From an uncultured Sutterella sp. (lineage in GTDB: Bacteria; Pseudomonadota; Gammaproteobacteria; Burkholderiales; Burkholderiaceae_F): a DNA stretch of 24,538 nt. Of this stretch, positions 1 through 8,773 are shown piece by piece. Each line of letters starts with the position of its first letter. Position 1 is the stretch's first letter. The translations under genes were made by a program, and so were the position numbers. The DNA lies in NCBI GenBank assembly GCA_905206365.1, contig CAJLHF010000033.1:1-24538 (forward strand). Reading direction: 5' to 3'. Under the pieces are notes generated by a model. That model had not been told where the DNA came from and did no database searches. It was given only the letters and a program-made list of their open reading frames with translations.

Positions 1-45
1 GCCATTGATACTTATCCTGTAGTGTGAAACGGAAAAGTATTCTGA
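1..45. other. Non-coding junction sequence before the autotransporter frame
   Basis: This stretch is visibly richer in A/T than what follows and has stops in all three forward frames (6-8, 20-22, 25-27 and 43-45). It does not continue the adhesin. It may be the end of an inserted element or a recombination breakpoint. I cannot match it to a known insertion-sequence end. Confidence 0.4.
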
Positions 46-3000
46 CAAAGAGGGGACCGCCTCCATCGCGCGAACAACTACACCGGAGCGACGACCGTAA
101 CGAACGTCACGCTCAACCTTGAGCGCGAAACGTCGCTCGGCACCTCCGGGATTCTCACTGCCGACAACGCGAACATCGTCGAACTCAAGGAAGGTGCCCT
201 CGGCACGCTCAAAAATATCGACTTTACGAATACGGCGCTGACGACCGCGAGGACGTCGCTCGAAGTTACGGGCGACGCGACCTTTGAGGGCGAGAACACG
301 ATGAACGTGGTCGATTACTTCAAGGTCGACAACCAAGCGACGATCACGTCGGGTTCCCTCTCGACGGGTACGGCCGCTTTCGATGCGGGTTCGCTTGAGG
401 TCACCGACGCGACCCTCACGGCTTCGTCGGTGAAAGTTACCGGCAACGCGACGGCAACGGGTACGAACACGCTTCACGCCGATACGGTTACGGTGAACGG
501 CGCGGCCGCGGTCACGTCGGGTTCTCTCTTGATGGATAAGGCCGCCTTCAAGGCGGGTACGCTCGATGTCACCGGCGCGACCCTCACGGCTTCGTCGGTG
601 AAAGTGACCGGCAACTCGACGGTTTCGGGCGGGAATACCGTCACGGCCGATACCTTCACGACGCAGAAGCTCACCCTCGAAGCGAACGCAACTCTCGACG
701 CTTCGGGTAGCCTCACAGCCGGAGACGCTCAACTTTCGGCCGGTACCGTACTTTCTGCCAAGAACGTAAAGGTCGACGGCGCTCTCACGATGCAAGGCAG
801 CTCGATCACGGCCGACACGCTTACCGCGTCGGGCGACAGCTTCACCCTGTCGGGCGTGAATACGATTTCGACGAAGAATGGGGCGACCGTTGAAAAGGCG
901 GATGTTCGGCTCGATGGCGGCGTAACCCTTGAGGTGGCGGCCGGCGGACTTGCCGTGAACAAGAACATGATGGTGAACCCGAAAGCCCTTCTTGACGTCA
1001 CGGGCGGCCTCACCGTCGGTGGAACCCTCACATTGGGTACCGCCGGGAGCGACACGAACACGTCGAACTTCTCCGTCGGTAAGCTCAAGGTGGGCAAGGA
1101 GCTGGTTTTCGTCGGCAATGGCTATTCGTCGGATAGTGCTTACATGTTCGACACCTTGGTCTCGGCGTTGAATTCCGGATCCACATACAACGTCTCTCTC
1201 AAAAAAGCGAATGTCGAATATGCGAGTTGGCTTCAGAACGTCGGCACGACGACTCTTGACCAGGCTCATTTGACGCTTTCATACGATAATGCCGCGAGTC
1301 TCGGTCATGTCGTGATGACGAATACCTCGGGCTCCGAGAAGAGTCAGAACCTGCTTACGCTCAAGTCGGGTTCGGACTTCGTGATCGACAACAGCTTCTC
1401 GGTTGAAGGATCCGCAGTCGAAGACGTGATCGAACTCTCGGGCGCGGGCGACGTGACGTTCGCGGACGACCTTCAGATTGACAGCAAGTACGCGGGCTGG
1501 ATCCGCATGACGGGCACGACCCTCAATCTGCCGTTGTCGAACATGCAGAATTCGACCGAATATCTCAGCGTTTCGGTCGGGGAGGGCGGCACGATCGCCG
1601 TCTCGGACGATCAGCAGATCAACCTCAAGCGTCTCGGTTGGGCTGAAACGAGCGGCCAAGGCGGCACGCTCGACCTCTCGAAGTTCGATTTCAGCAACCT
1701 CCAGAGCGAGGCCGCGATCACGGTGGATGACCTCACCGTGAACGGCAACGGTACGATCAAGCTCGACGAATCGGCCGTGCAGGGGCTCACCGTCGGTACG
1801 GGCGACGAGGGCGACTCGATTTTCGACGCCCTTAACGGCAACGACGCAACGCTCGTGATTTCCGTTACCAACGAGTTTAATCCCAATGCCGTTGGCGGGG
1901 CCATCAACGTCGTCATCGAAGGCGGCTCCAATGACGATGAACTGACGGGGTACTTCGGCAGTTCGGGCCTCTTCATGGGCGACAACGATAGCGGTGCGGC
2001 CGCCAAGGGGACCTGGGGCTACGGGACGGTTTTCGATGAACACAGCCTTTCCGTCACGCACCAGCTGACCGAAATCGAACTCCTTGGCGACCAAACCCTC
2101 GATCTCGAGGTTGACGGTACCCAATATCAGGGCGTCGGCGCGCTATTGACCGGTACGGGCACCCTTAAAAAGATGGGTGGCGGGGATCTGCATCTCGTGA
2201 ACACGGAAAACACGTGGACTGGTTCGACCGTAGTTGAAGGCGGAAAACTCGTTGCGGAAGCGGGTGCGCTCGGCACGGGCGCTTTGACGGTCGGCACCGA
2301 CGGGACCTTTATTCTGAGCGGCGCTCAGGATAAGAAGGTCGATCAGACCGTCGAGACGCTTACGGTTCAGGGTCTTGTGGAAATCGGCGGGTTGACGACC
2401 AAGCATGCGTTGGAACTTGTCGTCGAAAACGGCGGTTCTTTCGCCGAAGGCTCGCAGCTTGAAGGCCGGGCCGACTCGCTTCTCACTCTGACCGGCGGGA
2501 CCCTCACCGTCACGGAAATTGAGGATGTCGCCGCGAACTTCCTGGGTGATATTCAGGTCGGCGAAGGAGCCGTGCTCGTTCTCAAAGGCGACAAGGATGG
2601 CACGGGTGCCGACCTTTCGAAGGTGATCGGCACGGGTACGATCGAACTCGAAGACAAAGCCGGCTACGGCACGGAAGGGGGCTTTACCGGCACGACCGTG
2701 GTCAACGGCGGTTGGCTCACGATCGGCGAAAAGGCGAACACCGGCACGAGTGGAAACCGTGCGTCGCTTGCGATGAGCTCGGGTACCGTCGATTCGAAGG
2801 AGGGCTCTCACGAATTCAAGAGCATCAAGCTTACGGGCGGTCAACTCAACGTCGGCACCTTCTTGCCGGGGTCGGATGCGGAGGGCGTCCTCATTGCGAC
2901 CGACGAGCTTGAGCTTTCGAACGTCACGATCACGGCCGACAAAGGGGCGTTTGATTCGGACATTTCTGCTGAAAGCCTGATGAAGATCGACAACAAGACG

Positions 3001-6000
3001 GGTGCCACCTCGTGGCTCGTCCGTATGGCCGACGGCGCAAGCGGCACGCCCCGGATCGACAAAGACTCCGTCAAGATCAACATCGCAACGGGAACGTGGA
3101 CGTCGGATATCCTTCAAGGCGGAAGGGACATCGGCAACATCACCTATGAAAGCAGTGCCGTCGTCGATAAGTCGAAGGGTATCGGCGTCAACTATCATGC
3201 GACCGAGATGTCGCTCGAAGATGTGCTCAAACTCGCGGGTTCGGATGTCGTAAGCGCCGATTCGACCCTCGATCTCGAAATCACGGGGACCGAGGATGGC
3301 GGCATTCTCGTGACGGACAAGACCGTGACGCTCGCACAGAAGGGCTCCTACGGAACGCTCTCCGTTGCGGAAGGCGCGACGGTGTCGGTGAAAGGCACCC
3401 AGACGCTCGCACAGGGCGGGGACATCCGCGGTACGGTTGAAACGGCCGAGGATGCGGAACTGCGCGTTACGGGCGGTACGCTTACGATCGGAGGCGACGC
3501 GGGCACGGACTTTGCCGTGTCGCTTGCCGCAAAGCCCGACAAGGTTGCGACGTTGCGCTTCGAGGACCGTCAGGGTACGGCCGAAGGGCAACTCTTCGAG
3601 GGCACCATCACGACCGGAGCCCGTTCGCGCATCGAATTCGCGAATACGGCCGGGAATTTCTCGCTCGATCTGGAAGATGTCGCCTACAGCCTCGAAAAGT
3701 CCAACATCACGTTCGCCGCTGTCGGGAAGAACTTCATTGCGGGGACGGTGGCCGTCGATGAGATGAGTACGGCCTACTTCGATCTCTCGGGCGAGGCTGC
3801 CGGCAAGGTCGACCTTTCGGGCGTGACGGGTAACGGCAAGCTCGCTCTCAACTACAAAACGGCGGGCGGCGAACTTGTCCTCACCGACACGAAGATCGAA
3901 GGCTTCACGGGTACGCTCGCCTTTGCGAATGCACAAGCGACGATCGGTACCGATACGTCTGTAGTCAACTCGGCGCTCACTCAATTTGCGACGTCGACGG
4001 GCAAGCTTGAGGTCGGTGAGGGATCCGTCCTTCGCATCAACAACGCAAAGGTTCTCGGCGGTGACGGGACCGTGACGCCGGAGACGTTGGAGCTTGCGGG
4101 CGACCTCACGATTTCCGACCGCGCAACGCTCGACTTCACGGCCGGGGTTCTCCCCGACAGCGGGGACGAGTATCTCGGAAACACCTCGGGCGTTTCCGTG
4201 AACGCGATCAACATGAATGGCAAAAACGTCAACGTGCTCAACACCGACAGGACGCGTCAGGTGACGGTCATTGCGAACGTCGACAACCTCGACTTTGCAA
4301 GCGGCCTTCCCTCGGGCGGCACGTATCAGGGGTCGATTCTCGACATGTTGGGCGAAACGCCCGACTATCCGGTGCTCACGTTGATCGAGAACATCGGTGA
4401 AACGAGCGACCTTGCGAAGGTCGTTGCCGAAATGAAGCTCAAAGGCGACAACGTCTCGCACGAGGTCGAATTCTGGCAGAAGAACTGGGGTTCCAATACC
4501 GAAGAAACGAAGCTCGTTGCCAAAGTCAAGACGGGCGTGAAGCTCGTGGGCGTTGAAAACGAAAACGATCGCGGGAGCATCGCGATCGGTGCGGGCATCA
4601 CCGAAATCGACATCGTCTCGGGCGCGACCCTGCGCATGGACGAAGCGGCCTCGACCGAGCGTGACCACAACGTCAATGCGGTGATCAGTGGGGAAGCTGG
4701 TAAGGTGTTCATTTCGAACAGCCTCGGCACGCCGGACACGGACGGCATCTTCTTCTGGGGTGCGAACACCTACACGGGCGAAACCGTGATCGACCTCGGT
4801 GCGACGCTCATCGCCAAGAATGAGTACGCATTCGGCGGGAGCTCCCTCGTGCGCGTCGGTACGATGAAAACCGGCGACAGAGCCGATCCCGAACCTTCGA
4901 CCTTGATGGTCGACGTGGGTGCGGGGAACGCTCTTAACGTGAACGCCCTCACCGTGGGTGCGAACGGTACCGTGAAACTTGCGAAGGACAACGGGCTTCT
5001 CCTGAACGGCACATCGATTTTCGCCGAGGACCCGGACGCGGACGCGATCTCGCACGTGACGGGCGACGCTTCGACCACGATCGGTCTTCAGTCCGGGAAC
5101 CTGACGATCGCAAATCTCGAGTCGATCTCGGGCTTTGAGGGCGCCTTCCGCGTCAACACGGGTGCGTCGGTCAACTTCACGGTGGCGGATGACGAAACCT
5201 ACACCTGGGCGAACGACGTTCCCTCCAACACCGACGCACGCTCGCGTGTTACCGGTGCGGGCGAATTCGTGAAGTCGGGTACCGGTACGCTCGTGATCGG
5301 CTCCAACTCGAACGAAACGCAGAATACGCCCGACCTCTCCGGCATGAACCTCGTCGTTGCCGAAGGGACGGCGGAACTCAACGGCGCCAAGATCCTGGGC
5401 CTCGAGACCCAGAAGGGGATTCTGGGCCTCGAGACCCGGAAGGGTACGGTCGTTGACGTGAACGGCATCTTCAAGACGCACAACCTCACGGCGGACGCGG
5501 GCAGCGTCTTCAATCTCAACGTCGTGACGGGCAAGCCCTTCAACGTCAAGGAAGGCGAATCCACGTCGAAGAAGTCGATCTGGGGCTTGGGCGAAAACGA
5601 CTCGGACGGCATCCTCGTGACGGGTACCGCCTCGGGTACGTTGAACCTTGCCGTAACGCCGAAGGATGTAGGCGCCGAAGAAAGCATTCAGCTCGTGGAT
5701 GCGAATCGTGCCGCCGACGGCTTCACCGTGAACCTCGTCGACGAAAAGGGCGCCAAGTTGGAAGGCTTGACGGTCGGTGCATACGACTACACGCTCGTTC
5801 GCAAGGACGACGCGCAGAACGGCACCGACATCTTCCTCTCGAGCATCCCGGGCGAGAACGAAAAGCGCAATACGACCGTCACTGCCGGTTCCTATATCGG
5901 TGTTGCGGCCGCGGCGCAGCTCTTCGACATTTCGCTCCACGACCGCATGAGCAACCGCTCGTGGTTGACGGCGAATGCGGACGGCTCGATCGCGAACAGC

Positions 6001-6819
6001 TTCTGGGTGCTCGAAACGGTCTCGAACGAACGCTACGGCGATTCGACGGGCCAGATCGACGTTCACGACACCGCGTCGACCACCACGGTGGGTTCCGACA
6101 TTCTGTCGGGTCTTGCCGCGGGCGGCACGTGGTATGCGGGTGCGATGTTCTCGTACGCGACGCAAGACACGAAGAGCCGTTCGAACCGTACGGCCCTTGA
6201 ATCTCGTGCCGACACGGACGCGTGGGCTGCGGGTCTCTATGCGGGCTGGCAGTTGAACGGCGCCGACCGCACCGGCCCCTACGTCGACGGTTGGATCCTC
6301 TGGACCGACGCCGAAAGCGACGTGAAGGGCGTGAACGTCTCCGAAACGGTGGACGGGAACGGTCTCTCCGCGTCGATCGAAGCGGGTTGGGGTTTCAAGG
6401 CCCTTTCCTACAACGCGCACGGTCAGGCGGGCGACATCTACGTCGAACCGCACGTCTCCGTCACGTGGTTCGGTTACGAAGCGGACGACGTCTCGAACGA
6501 CGTCCACGACGTGACCTTCGAAGGCAAGGACAACATCCGCACGAAGTTGGGTGTCAAGACCTACGCCTTCGGCAAGAACTCGGGCGGGTTCTCGCCGTAC
6601 GTCGAACTCAACTGGATCCACAACACCGAAACCTACGGCGTCACGATGTCGAACGTGACCGTCGAACAGGTCGGTGCCGAAGACCAGGGTGAAGTTCGCG
6701 CCGGTGCCGATTGGCGCATCAACGATGCGTTCACGGTCTGGGGCCACTTCGGCATCACGTCGGGTTCCGACGGGTACTCGAACCGCGAAGCGTCGTTGGG
6801 GGTGCGCTACAACTTCTGA
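46..6819 (+). CDS. Giant autotransporter adhesin (type Va), 5'-incomplete
   Basis: Type V secreted surface protein: a beta-helical passenger is exported through its own C-terminal outer-membrane barrel. Residues are counted from the first ATG at 301 (2172 aa). Residues 1 to about 1860 are low-complexity Thr/Gly/Val/Asp-rich beta-strand repeats, with autotransporter-associated motifs such as GANTYTGETVI. A helical linker (VAAAAQLFDISLHDR, near 1866) leads into a barrel of about 280 residues ending in SLGVRYNF, the terminal aromatic signature of such barrels. Coding clearly begins before ATG 301: in the same frame, 73-300 reads ANNYTGATTV followed by passenger-like sequence, open back to 46. 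Upstream there are in-frame stops at 25-27 and 43-45. No signal peptide is present, so this copy is truncated, frameshifted near 50-73, or joined to foreign DNA, and may be a pseudogene or silent cassette. The family is certain; the 5' boundary is not. Confidence 0.9.
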   Translation, partial: QRGDRLHRANNYTGATTVTNVTLNLERETSLGTSGILTADNANIVELKEGALGTLKNIDFTNTALTTARTSLEVTGDATFEGENTMNVVDYFKVDNQATITSGSLSTGTAAFDAGSLEVTDATLTASSVKVTGNATATGTNTLHADTVTVNGAAAVTSGSLLMDKAAFKAGTLDVTGATLTASSVKVTGNSTVSGGNTVTADTFTTQKLTLEANATLDASGSLTAGDAQLSAGTVLSAKNVKVDGALTMQGSSITADTLTASGDSFTLSGVNTISTKNGATVEKADVRLDGGVTLEVAAGGLAVNKNMMVNPKALLDVTGGLTVGGTLTLGTAGSDTNTSNFSVGKLKVGKELVFVGNGYSSDSAYMFDTLVSALNSGSTYNVSLKKANVEYASWLQNVGTTTLDQAHLTLSYDNAASLGHVVMTNTSGSEKSQNLLTLKSGSDFVIDNSFSVEGSAVEDVIELSGAGDVTFADDLQIDSKYAGWIRMTGTTLNLPLSNMQNSTEYLSVSVGEGGTIAVSDDQQINLKRLGWAETSGQGGTLDLSKFDFSNLQSEAAITVDDLTVNGNGTIKLDESAVQGLTVGTGDEGDSIFDALNGNDATLVISVTNEFNPNAVGGAINVVIEGGSNDDELTGYFGSSGLFMGDNDSGAAAKGTWGYGTVFDEHSLSVTHQLTEIELLGDQTLDLEVDGTQYQGVGALLTGTGTLKKMGGGDLHLVNTENTWTGSTVVEGGKLVAEAGALGTGALTVGTDGTFILSGAQDKKVDQTVETLTVQGLVEIGGLTTKHALELVVENGGSFAEGSQLEGRADSLLTLTGGTLTVTEIEDVAANFLGDIQVGEGAVLVLKGDKDGTGADLSKVIGTGTIELEDKAGYGTEGGFTGTTVVNGGWLTIGEKANTGTSGNRASLAMSSGTVDSKEGSHEFKSIKLTGGQLNVGTFLPGSDAEGVLIATDELELSNVTITADKGAFDSDISAESLMKIDNKTGATSWLVRMADGASGTPRIDKDSVKINIATGTWTSDILQGGRDIGNITYESSAVVDKSKGIGVNYHATEMSLEDVLKLAGSDVVSADSTLDLEITGTEDGGILVTDKTVTLAQKGSYGTLSVAEGATVSVKGTQTLAQGGDIRGTVETAEDAELRVTGGTLTIGGDAGTDFAVSLAAKPDKVATLRFEDRQGTAEGQLFEGTITTGARSRIEFANTAGNFSLDLEDVAYSLEKSNITFAAVGKNFIAGTVAVDEMSTAYFDLSGEAAGKVDLSGVTGNGKLALNYKTAGGELVLTDTKIEGFTGTLAFANAQATIGTDTSVVNSALTQFATSTGKLEVGEGSVLRINNAKVLGGDGTVTPETLELAGDLTISDRATLDFTAGVLPDSGDEYLGNTSGVSVNAINMNGKNVNVLNTDRTRQVTVIANVDNLDFASGLPSGGTYQGSILDMLGETPDYPVLTLIENIGETSDLAKVVAEMKLKGDNVSHEVEFWQKNWGSNTEETKLVAKVKTGVKLVGVENENDRGSIAIGAGITEIDIVSGATLRMDEAASTERDHNVNAVISGEAGKVFISNSLGTPDTDGIFFWGANTYTGETVIDLGATLIAKNEYAFGGSSLVRVGTMKTGDRADPEPSTLMVDVGAGNALNVNALTVGANGTVKLAKDNGLLLNGTSIFAEDPDADAISHVTGDASTTIGLQSGNLTIANLESISGFEGAFRVNTGASVNFTVADDETYTWANDVPSNTDARSRVTGAGEFVKSGTGTLVIGSNSNETQNTPDLSGMNLVVAEGTAELNGAKILGLETQKGILGLETRKGTVVDVNGIFKTHNLTADAGSVFNLNVVTGKPFNVKEGESTSKKSIWGLGENDSDGILVTGTASGTLNLAVTPKDVGAEESIQLVDANRAADGFTVNLVDEKGAKLEGLTVGAYDYTLVRKDDAQNGTDIFLSSIPGENEKRNTTVTAGSYIGVAAAAQLFDISLHDRMSNRSWLTANADGSIANSFWVLETVSNERYGDSTGQIDVHDTASTTTVGSDILSGLAAGGTWYAGAMFSYATQDTKSRSNRTALESRADTDAWAAGLYAGWQLNGADRTGPYVDGWILWTDAESDVKGVNVSETVDGNGLSASIEAGWGFKALSYNAHGQAGDIYVEPHVSVTWFGYEADDVSNDVHDVTFEGKDNIRTKLGVKTYAFGKNSGGFSPYVELNWIHNTETYGVTMSNVTVEQVGAEDQGEVRAGADWRINDAFTVWGHFGITSGSDGYSNREASLGVRYNF
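343..678 (+). repeat. 168-bp tandem repeat (2 x 56 aa) in the passenger
   Basis: The block starting at 343 recurs at 511, a spacing of exactly 168 bp (56 codons). Segments such as 409-432 and 577-600 are identical over 24 bases. The protein repeats share the pattern TSGS...AAF.AG.L.VT.ATLTASSVKVTGN. Diverged versions appear to continue downstream to about 830. Confidence 0.85.
5392..5445 (+). repeat. 27-bp tandem duplication (2 x 9 aa)
   Basis: ILGLETQKG is followed directly by ILGLETRKG. The two 27-base copies differ at a few positions and keep the frame. This looks like a recent slippage duplication within the passenger. Confidence 0.85.
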
Positions 6820-6870
6820 CGTTGATCCCCTGAAGGCGCTTTCTCCGAAGGCGCCTTGAACGCGCCACTC

Positions 6871-6918
6871 AAGCGGTCGGTCTTCTTCGCGTCAAGCGCG
6901 GGAGGCCGACCGCTTTTG
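6871..6918 (+). terminator. Intrinsic terminator after the autotransporter
   Basis: A 10-bp perfect stem pairs AAGCGGTCGG (6871-6880) with CCGACCGCTT (6906-6915). An inner CGCG/CGCG helix extends it, and a short T run closes it. A weaker hairpin (6833-6839 with 6851-6857) lies just after the stop codon. Confidence 0.75.
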
Positions 6919-6988
6919 CATGGCGGCCGAATGACCTCGGAAGAACCTCAGTGCGCCGTCCGGAGGACGGCCCCTCGAAAGGCCTGCG

Positions 6989-7162
6989 TCAGAAGCGCCA
7001 CCATCGGTAGAGGATCCAAAGGCCGAGTCCCGCCCATACGGCAAGCGCGATCAGCAGGTTCCTGCCCGGATGTTCGAACCGGTCGAGAAGCCATGGGATG
7101 CCGCCGAAGACGACGCCCAAGACCGCGAGAAGAAGAGCGACTGCGAGAATACCGTTCGTCAT
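6989..7162 (-). CDS. Small two-helix inner-membrane protein, 57 aa
   Basis: An ATG-initiated frame runs from 7162 down to a TGA at 6991-6989. The product starts MTNGILAVALLLAVLG and ends LYRWWRF. Two hydrophobic segments (about residues 3-27 and 36-53) flank a charged turn containing DRFEHPGR, the layout of a small alpha-helical hairpin membrane protein with a basic, Trp-rich C-terminus. No family is recognised. It lies 61 bp downstream of the DUF4261-like remnant on the same strand and may once have been cotranscribed with it. No good Shine-Dalgarno sequence is visible, which lowers confidence, but two clean transmembrane segments with a polar turn are unlikely by chance. Confidence 0.55.
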   Translation of the reverse strand: MTNGILAVALLLAVLGVVFGGIPWLLDRFEHPGRNLLIALAVWAGLGLWILYRWWRF

Positions 7163-7223
7163 GATTCGGAAAGCGAAGAGGCGAAGGCAGGTTCGCCGCG
7201 GCCCCGCCTGACGTGTTGTCGGA

Positions 7224-7492
7224 TCAAGCGGCGGGCATCCCGTTTCCGTATGCGATCTTGAGCGTCATCCCCGGGAGAGCCGCCCCTTCGGAAAGCGTAA
7301 CGGCGTGTTTGTCATTTTCCGAGAAACCGATGGTTTGACCGTCTTCGAGCGTTCGGCCGCACTCGAGAACGTAGGAGGCCGTCGACGAGATGAACGCCAA
7401 AGCTCGCGCGCATCGGCTCCTTCGGCGTCCAAGACCTCGATCTCGCGGTGCCCGAACGCTTCCGGCCCGTAGGTGTAGGCGCGCAACCCTCC
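7224..7492 (-). pseudogene. DUF4261-like C-terminal fragment, frameshifted and truncated
   Basis: Minus-strand reading from about 7492 gives GLRAYTYGPEAFGHREIEVL, then ELWR. After loss of one base near 7396 the next frame continues ISSTASYVLECGRTLEDGQT and IGFSENDKHAVTLSEGAALP, ending at a TGA (7226-7224). The pattern EIEVLD...YVLE...TL.DG.TIGFSE...... resembles, from memory, the C-terminal part of DUF4261 proteins, whose function I do not know. The N-terminal part is missing: the sequence runs directly into an IS200/IS605 fragment at about 7493. It is broken by both truncation and frameshift. Family assignment is moderate; its status as a remnant is firm. Confidence 0.55.
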
Positions 7493-7699
7493 GTCGTTCG
7501 CGTCGATACCTACTTCCCGTCCTCGAAAACGTGCTCGCAGTGCGGGTACAAACGAGACGAGCTTGATCTGTCGGTTCGATCGTGGACGTGCCCGAAATGC
7601 GGTGCGCACCTCGACCGCGACGTAAACGCCGCGGTGAACCTGAAGGCGGAGGGCATAAGAATGTTGAGGGCGAACGGGCCGGTCGTCCTTCGCGCGTAA
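7493..7699 (+). pseudogene. tnpB: tnpB (IS200/IS605 OrfB) 3' remnant
   Basis: The plus-strand frame from GTC at 7493 reads VVRVDTYFPSSKTCSQCGYK, then WTCPKCGAHLDRDVNAAVNL, and stops at 7697-7699. These are the zinc ribbon (two CxxC pairs) and the last RuvC acidic motif (DRDVNAA) of TnpB, the RNA-guided nuclease of IS200/IS605-family elements. A full TnpB has roughly 370-400 residues; only about 69 remain. The frame is open to 7448, but that upstream part does not resemble TnpB, so the break is near 7493, where DUF4261-like sequence on the other strand ends. It cannot encode an active nuclease. It is followed directly by the element's structured right end. Confidence 0.85.
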
Positions 7700-7806
7700 A
7701 GTTGCGCGAAAAGCCTGTGGAGCGGGTGTAAGTCCGGGCATGCCCGGCCGTCTGCGAAGAAGCAGGAAGCCCCGCCCAAGCGTCAGCTTGGACGGGGAGC
7801 AGTCAC
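7700..7806 (+). ncRNA. omegaRNA scaffold / right end of the IS200/IS605 relic
   Basis: Directly after the tnpB stop lie nested hairpins. These are CCGGGC/GCCCGG (about 7734-7747), CTGC/GCAG (about 7752-7764), and a long stem CCCCGCCCAAG (7770-7780) with CTTGGACGGGG (7787-7797). The segment then ends in a GTCAC-type tail at 7802-7806. In the family, the region overlapping the tnpB 3' end and the right end is transcribed as the guide RNA, with the guide taken from flanking DNA. Here the flank is GGCAACTCGTGTTTCGGGAA (7807-7826). Structure and position are seen; RNA production is inferred. Confidence 0.6.
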
Positions 7807-8086
7807 GGCAACTCGTGTTTCGGGAAAAGCGCTCTTTTTCGGGCCGATGCCGCCCGGCCGAAGGAAGCCGCACGAAAGGAGGGTGAGAGGAGCCGAAAGA
7901 AACCGCCCGACGGCGTTTCGGTCAACGGTAGTTACACATTTCCATCAAACGGAAAAGACCTGCGATCCGAAGCTCCCGGTCGGACACCGTACAATGGTGT
8001 CCAACGATGAAAGACGCTCGGGTACAAACGAGCAAACACCTTTCAACATCCTTTCGACCATACGTCCAATAAAGAAGAGACCAAAC
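7807..8086. other. Leader/promoter region of the Ala/Pro-rich protein gene
   Basis: No convincing gene. An inverted repeat, GGACACC (7982-7988) and GGTGTCC (7996-8002), flanks TACAAT (7990-7995), which resembles a -10 box. No good -35 hexamer is visible at the expected distance. The repeat could be an operator or a small hairpin. Confidence 0.3.
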
Positions 8087-8692
8087 ATGAAGAAGATTGT
8101 CGTTACGGCCGTTGTCACCGCTCTTTGCATGGCGGGTGCCGCCGAAGCCGCAAAGCGCAAGGCCCCGAAGCGTGCCATTTCGACGCCCGCGTACAAGAGC
8201 CAGACCGCGAAGCCCGTCGCTCCGGTGCAGGCTCCCGCCGCGAAGGCTCCTGCTGCTGCGGCTACTCCCGCGGCTCAGACGACCGCTCCCGCTCCCGCGG
8301 CCGCCAATGCCGGGAGCGCCCCGGTTCCGGGCGTCTCCGCCCTCAACCGTCCGGCCGCGCCCGCAGCGAACACGGCGGCTCCCGCTCAGGCGCCCGTCGC
8401 CGCGAATGCGGCTCCTGCGGCCGCTCCCGCCGCCAGCGCCGCGCCCGCCCAGCCCTCCATGGCCGCGGGTCTCGTGAGCAACATCGCCGGCGCCGCCATC
8501 GGTGTTGTGGCGGGTAACGCGATCAGCAACGCGCTCTCGGGCGACGAAGAAAAGGCCGTGACGGAAGACGGTCAGCCGGCTCAGGCTGCTCAACCCGCCG
8601 CCCCTGCCGTTGCTCCCGCCGCCGAGGCGGCTCCCGCGGCTCAGCCCGCCGTGACTCCCGCTCCTGCGGTCCAGCCCGCCGTCGCGCAGTAA
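8087..8692 (+). CDS. Secreted Ala/Pro-rich protein with glycine-zipper-like segment
   Basis: 201 aa starting MKKIVVTAVVTALCMAGAAE, a typical Sec signal peptide with probable cleavage after residue 21. The mature start is basic (AKRKAPKR). Most of the remainder is Ala/Pro low-complexity sequence, interrupted at about residues 128-152 by a Gly/Ala-rich hydrophobic stretch (SNIAGAAIGVVAGNAISNAL) resembling glycine-zipper segments of envelope proteins. ATG 8087 is chosen over the longer open frame because it begins the signal peptide and follows a purine-rich AAAGAAGAGA. The gene is monocistronic and ends at a strong terminator. A periplasmic spacer or envelope-associated role is plausible but unproven; no family is recognised. 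Confidence 0.8.
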   Translation: MKKIVVTAVVTALCMAGAAEAAKRKAPKRAISTPAYKSQTAKPVAPVQAPAAKAPAAAATPAAQTTAPAPAAANAGSAPVPGVSALNRPAAPAANTAAPAQAPVAANAAPAAAPAASAAPAQPSMAAGLVSNIAGAAIGVVAGNAISNALSGDEEKAVTEDGQPAQAAQPAAPAVAPAAEAAPAAQPAVTPAPAVQPAVAQ

Positions 8693-8773
8693 TCGGCCCC
8701 AAGCTCAAGAGCCCCGTCGGGCGTCCGAACGACGTCCGGGGCTCCGAGAGCGGGCAGCCGAACCGAGCACGAC

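Noticed and set aside
2143..6747. Very long minus-strand open frame antisense to the autotransporter (about 1530 codons), and a similar one at 1279-2124
   Set aside because: The products are Arg/Val/Asp-rich with no recognisable domain. They arise because Thr/Ser/Gly-rich GC-biased codons lack stops on the opposite strand.
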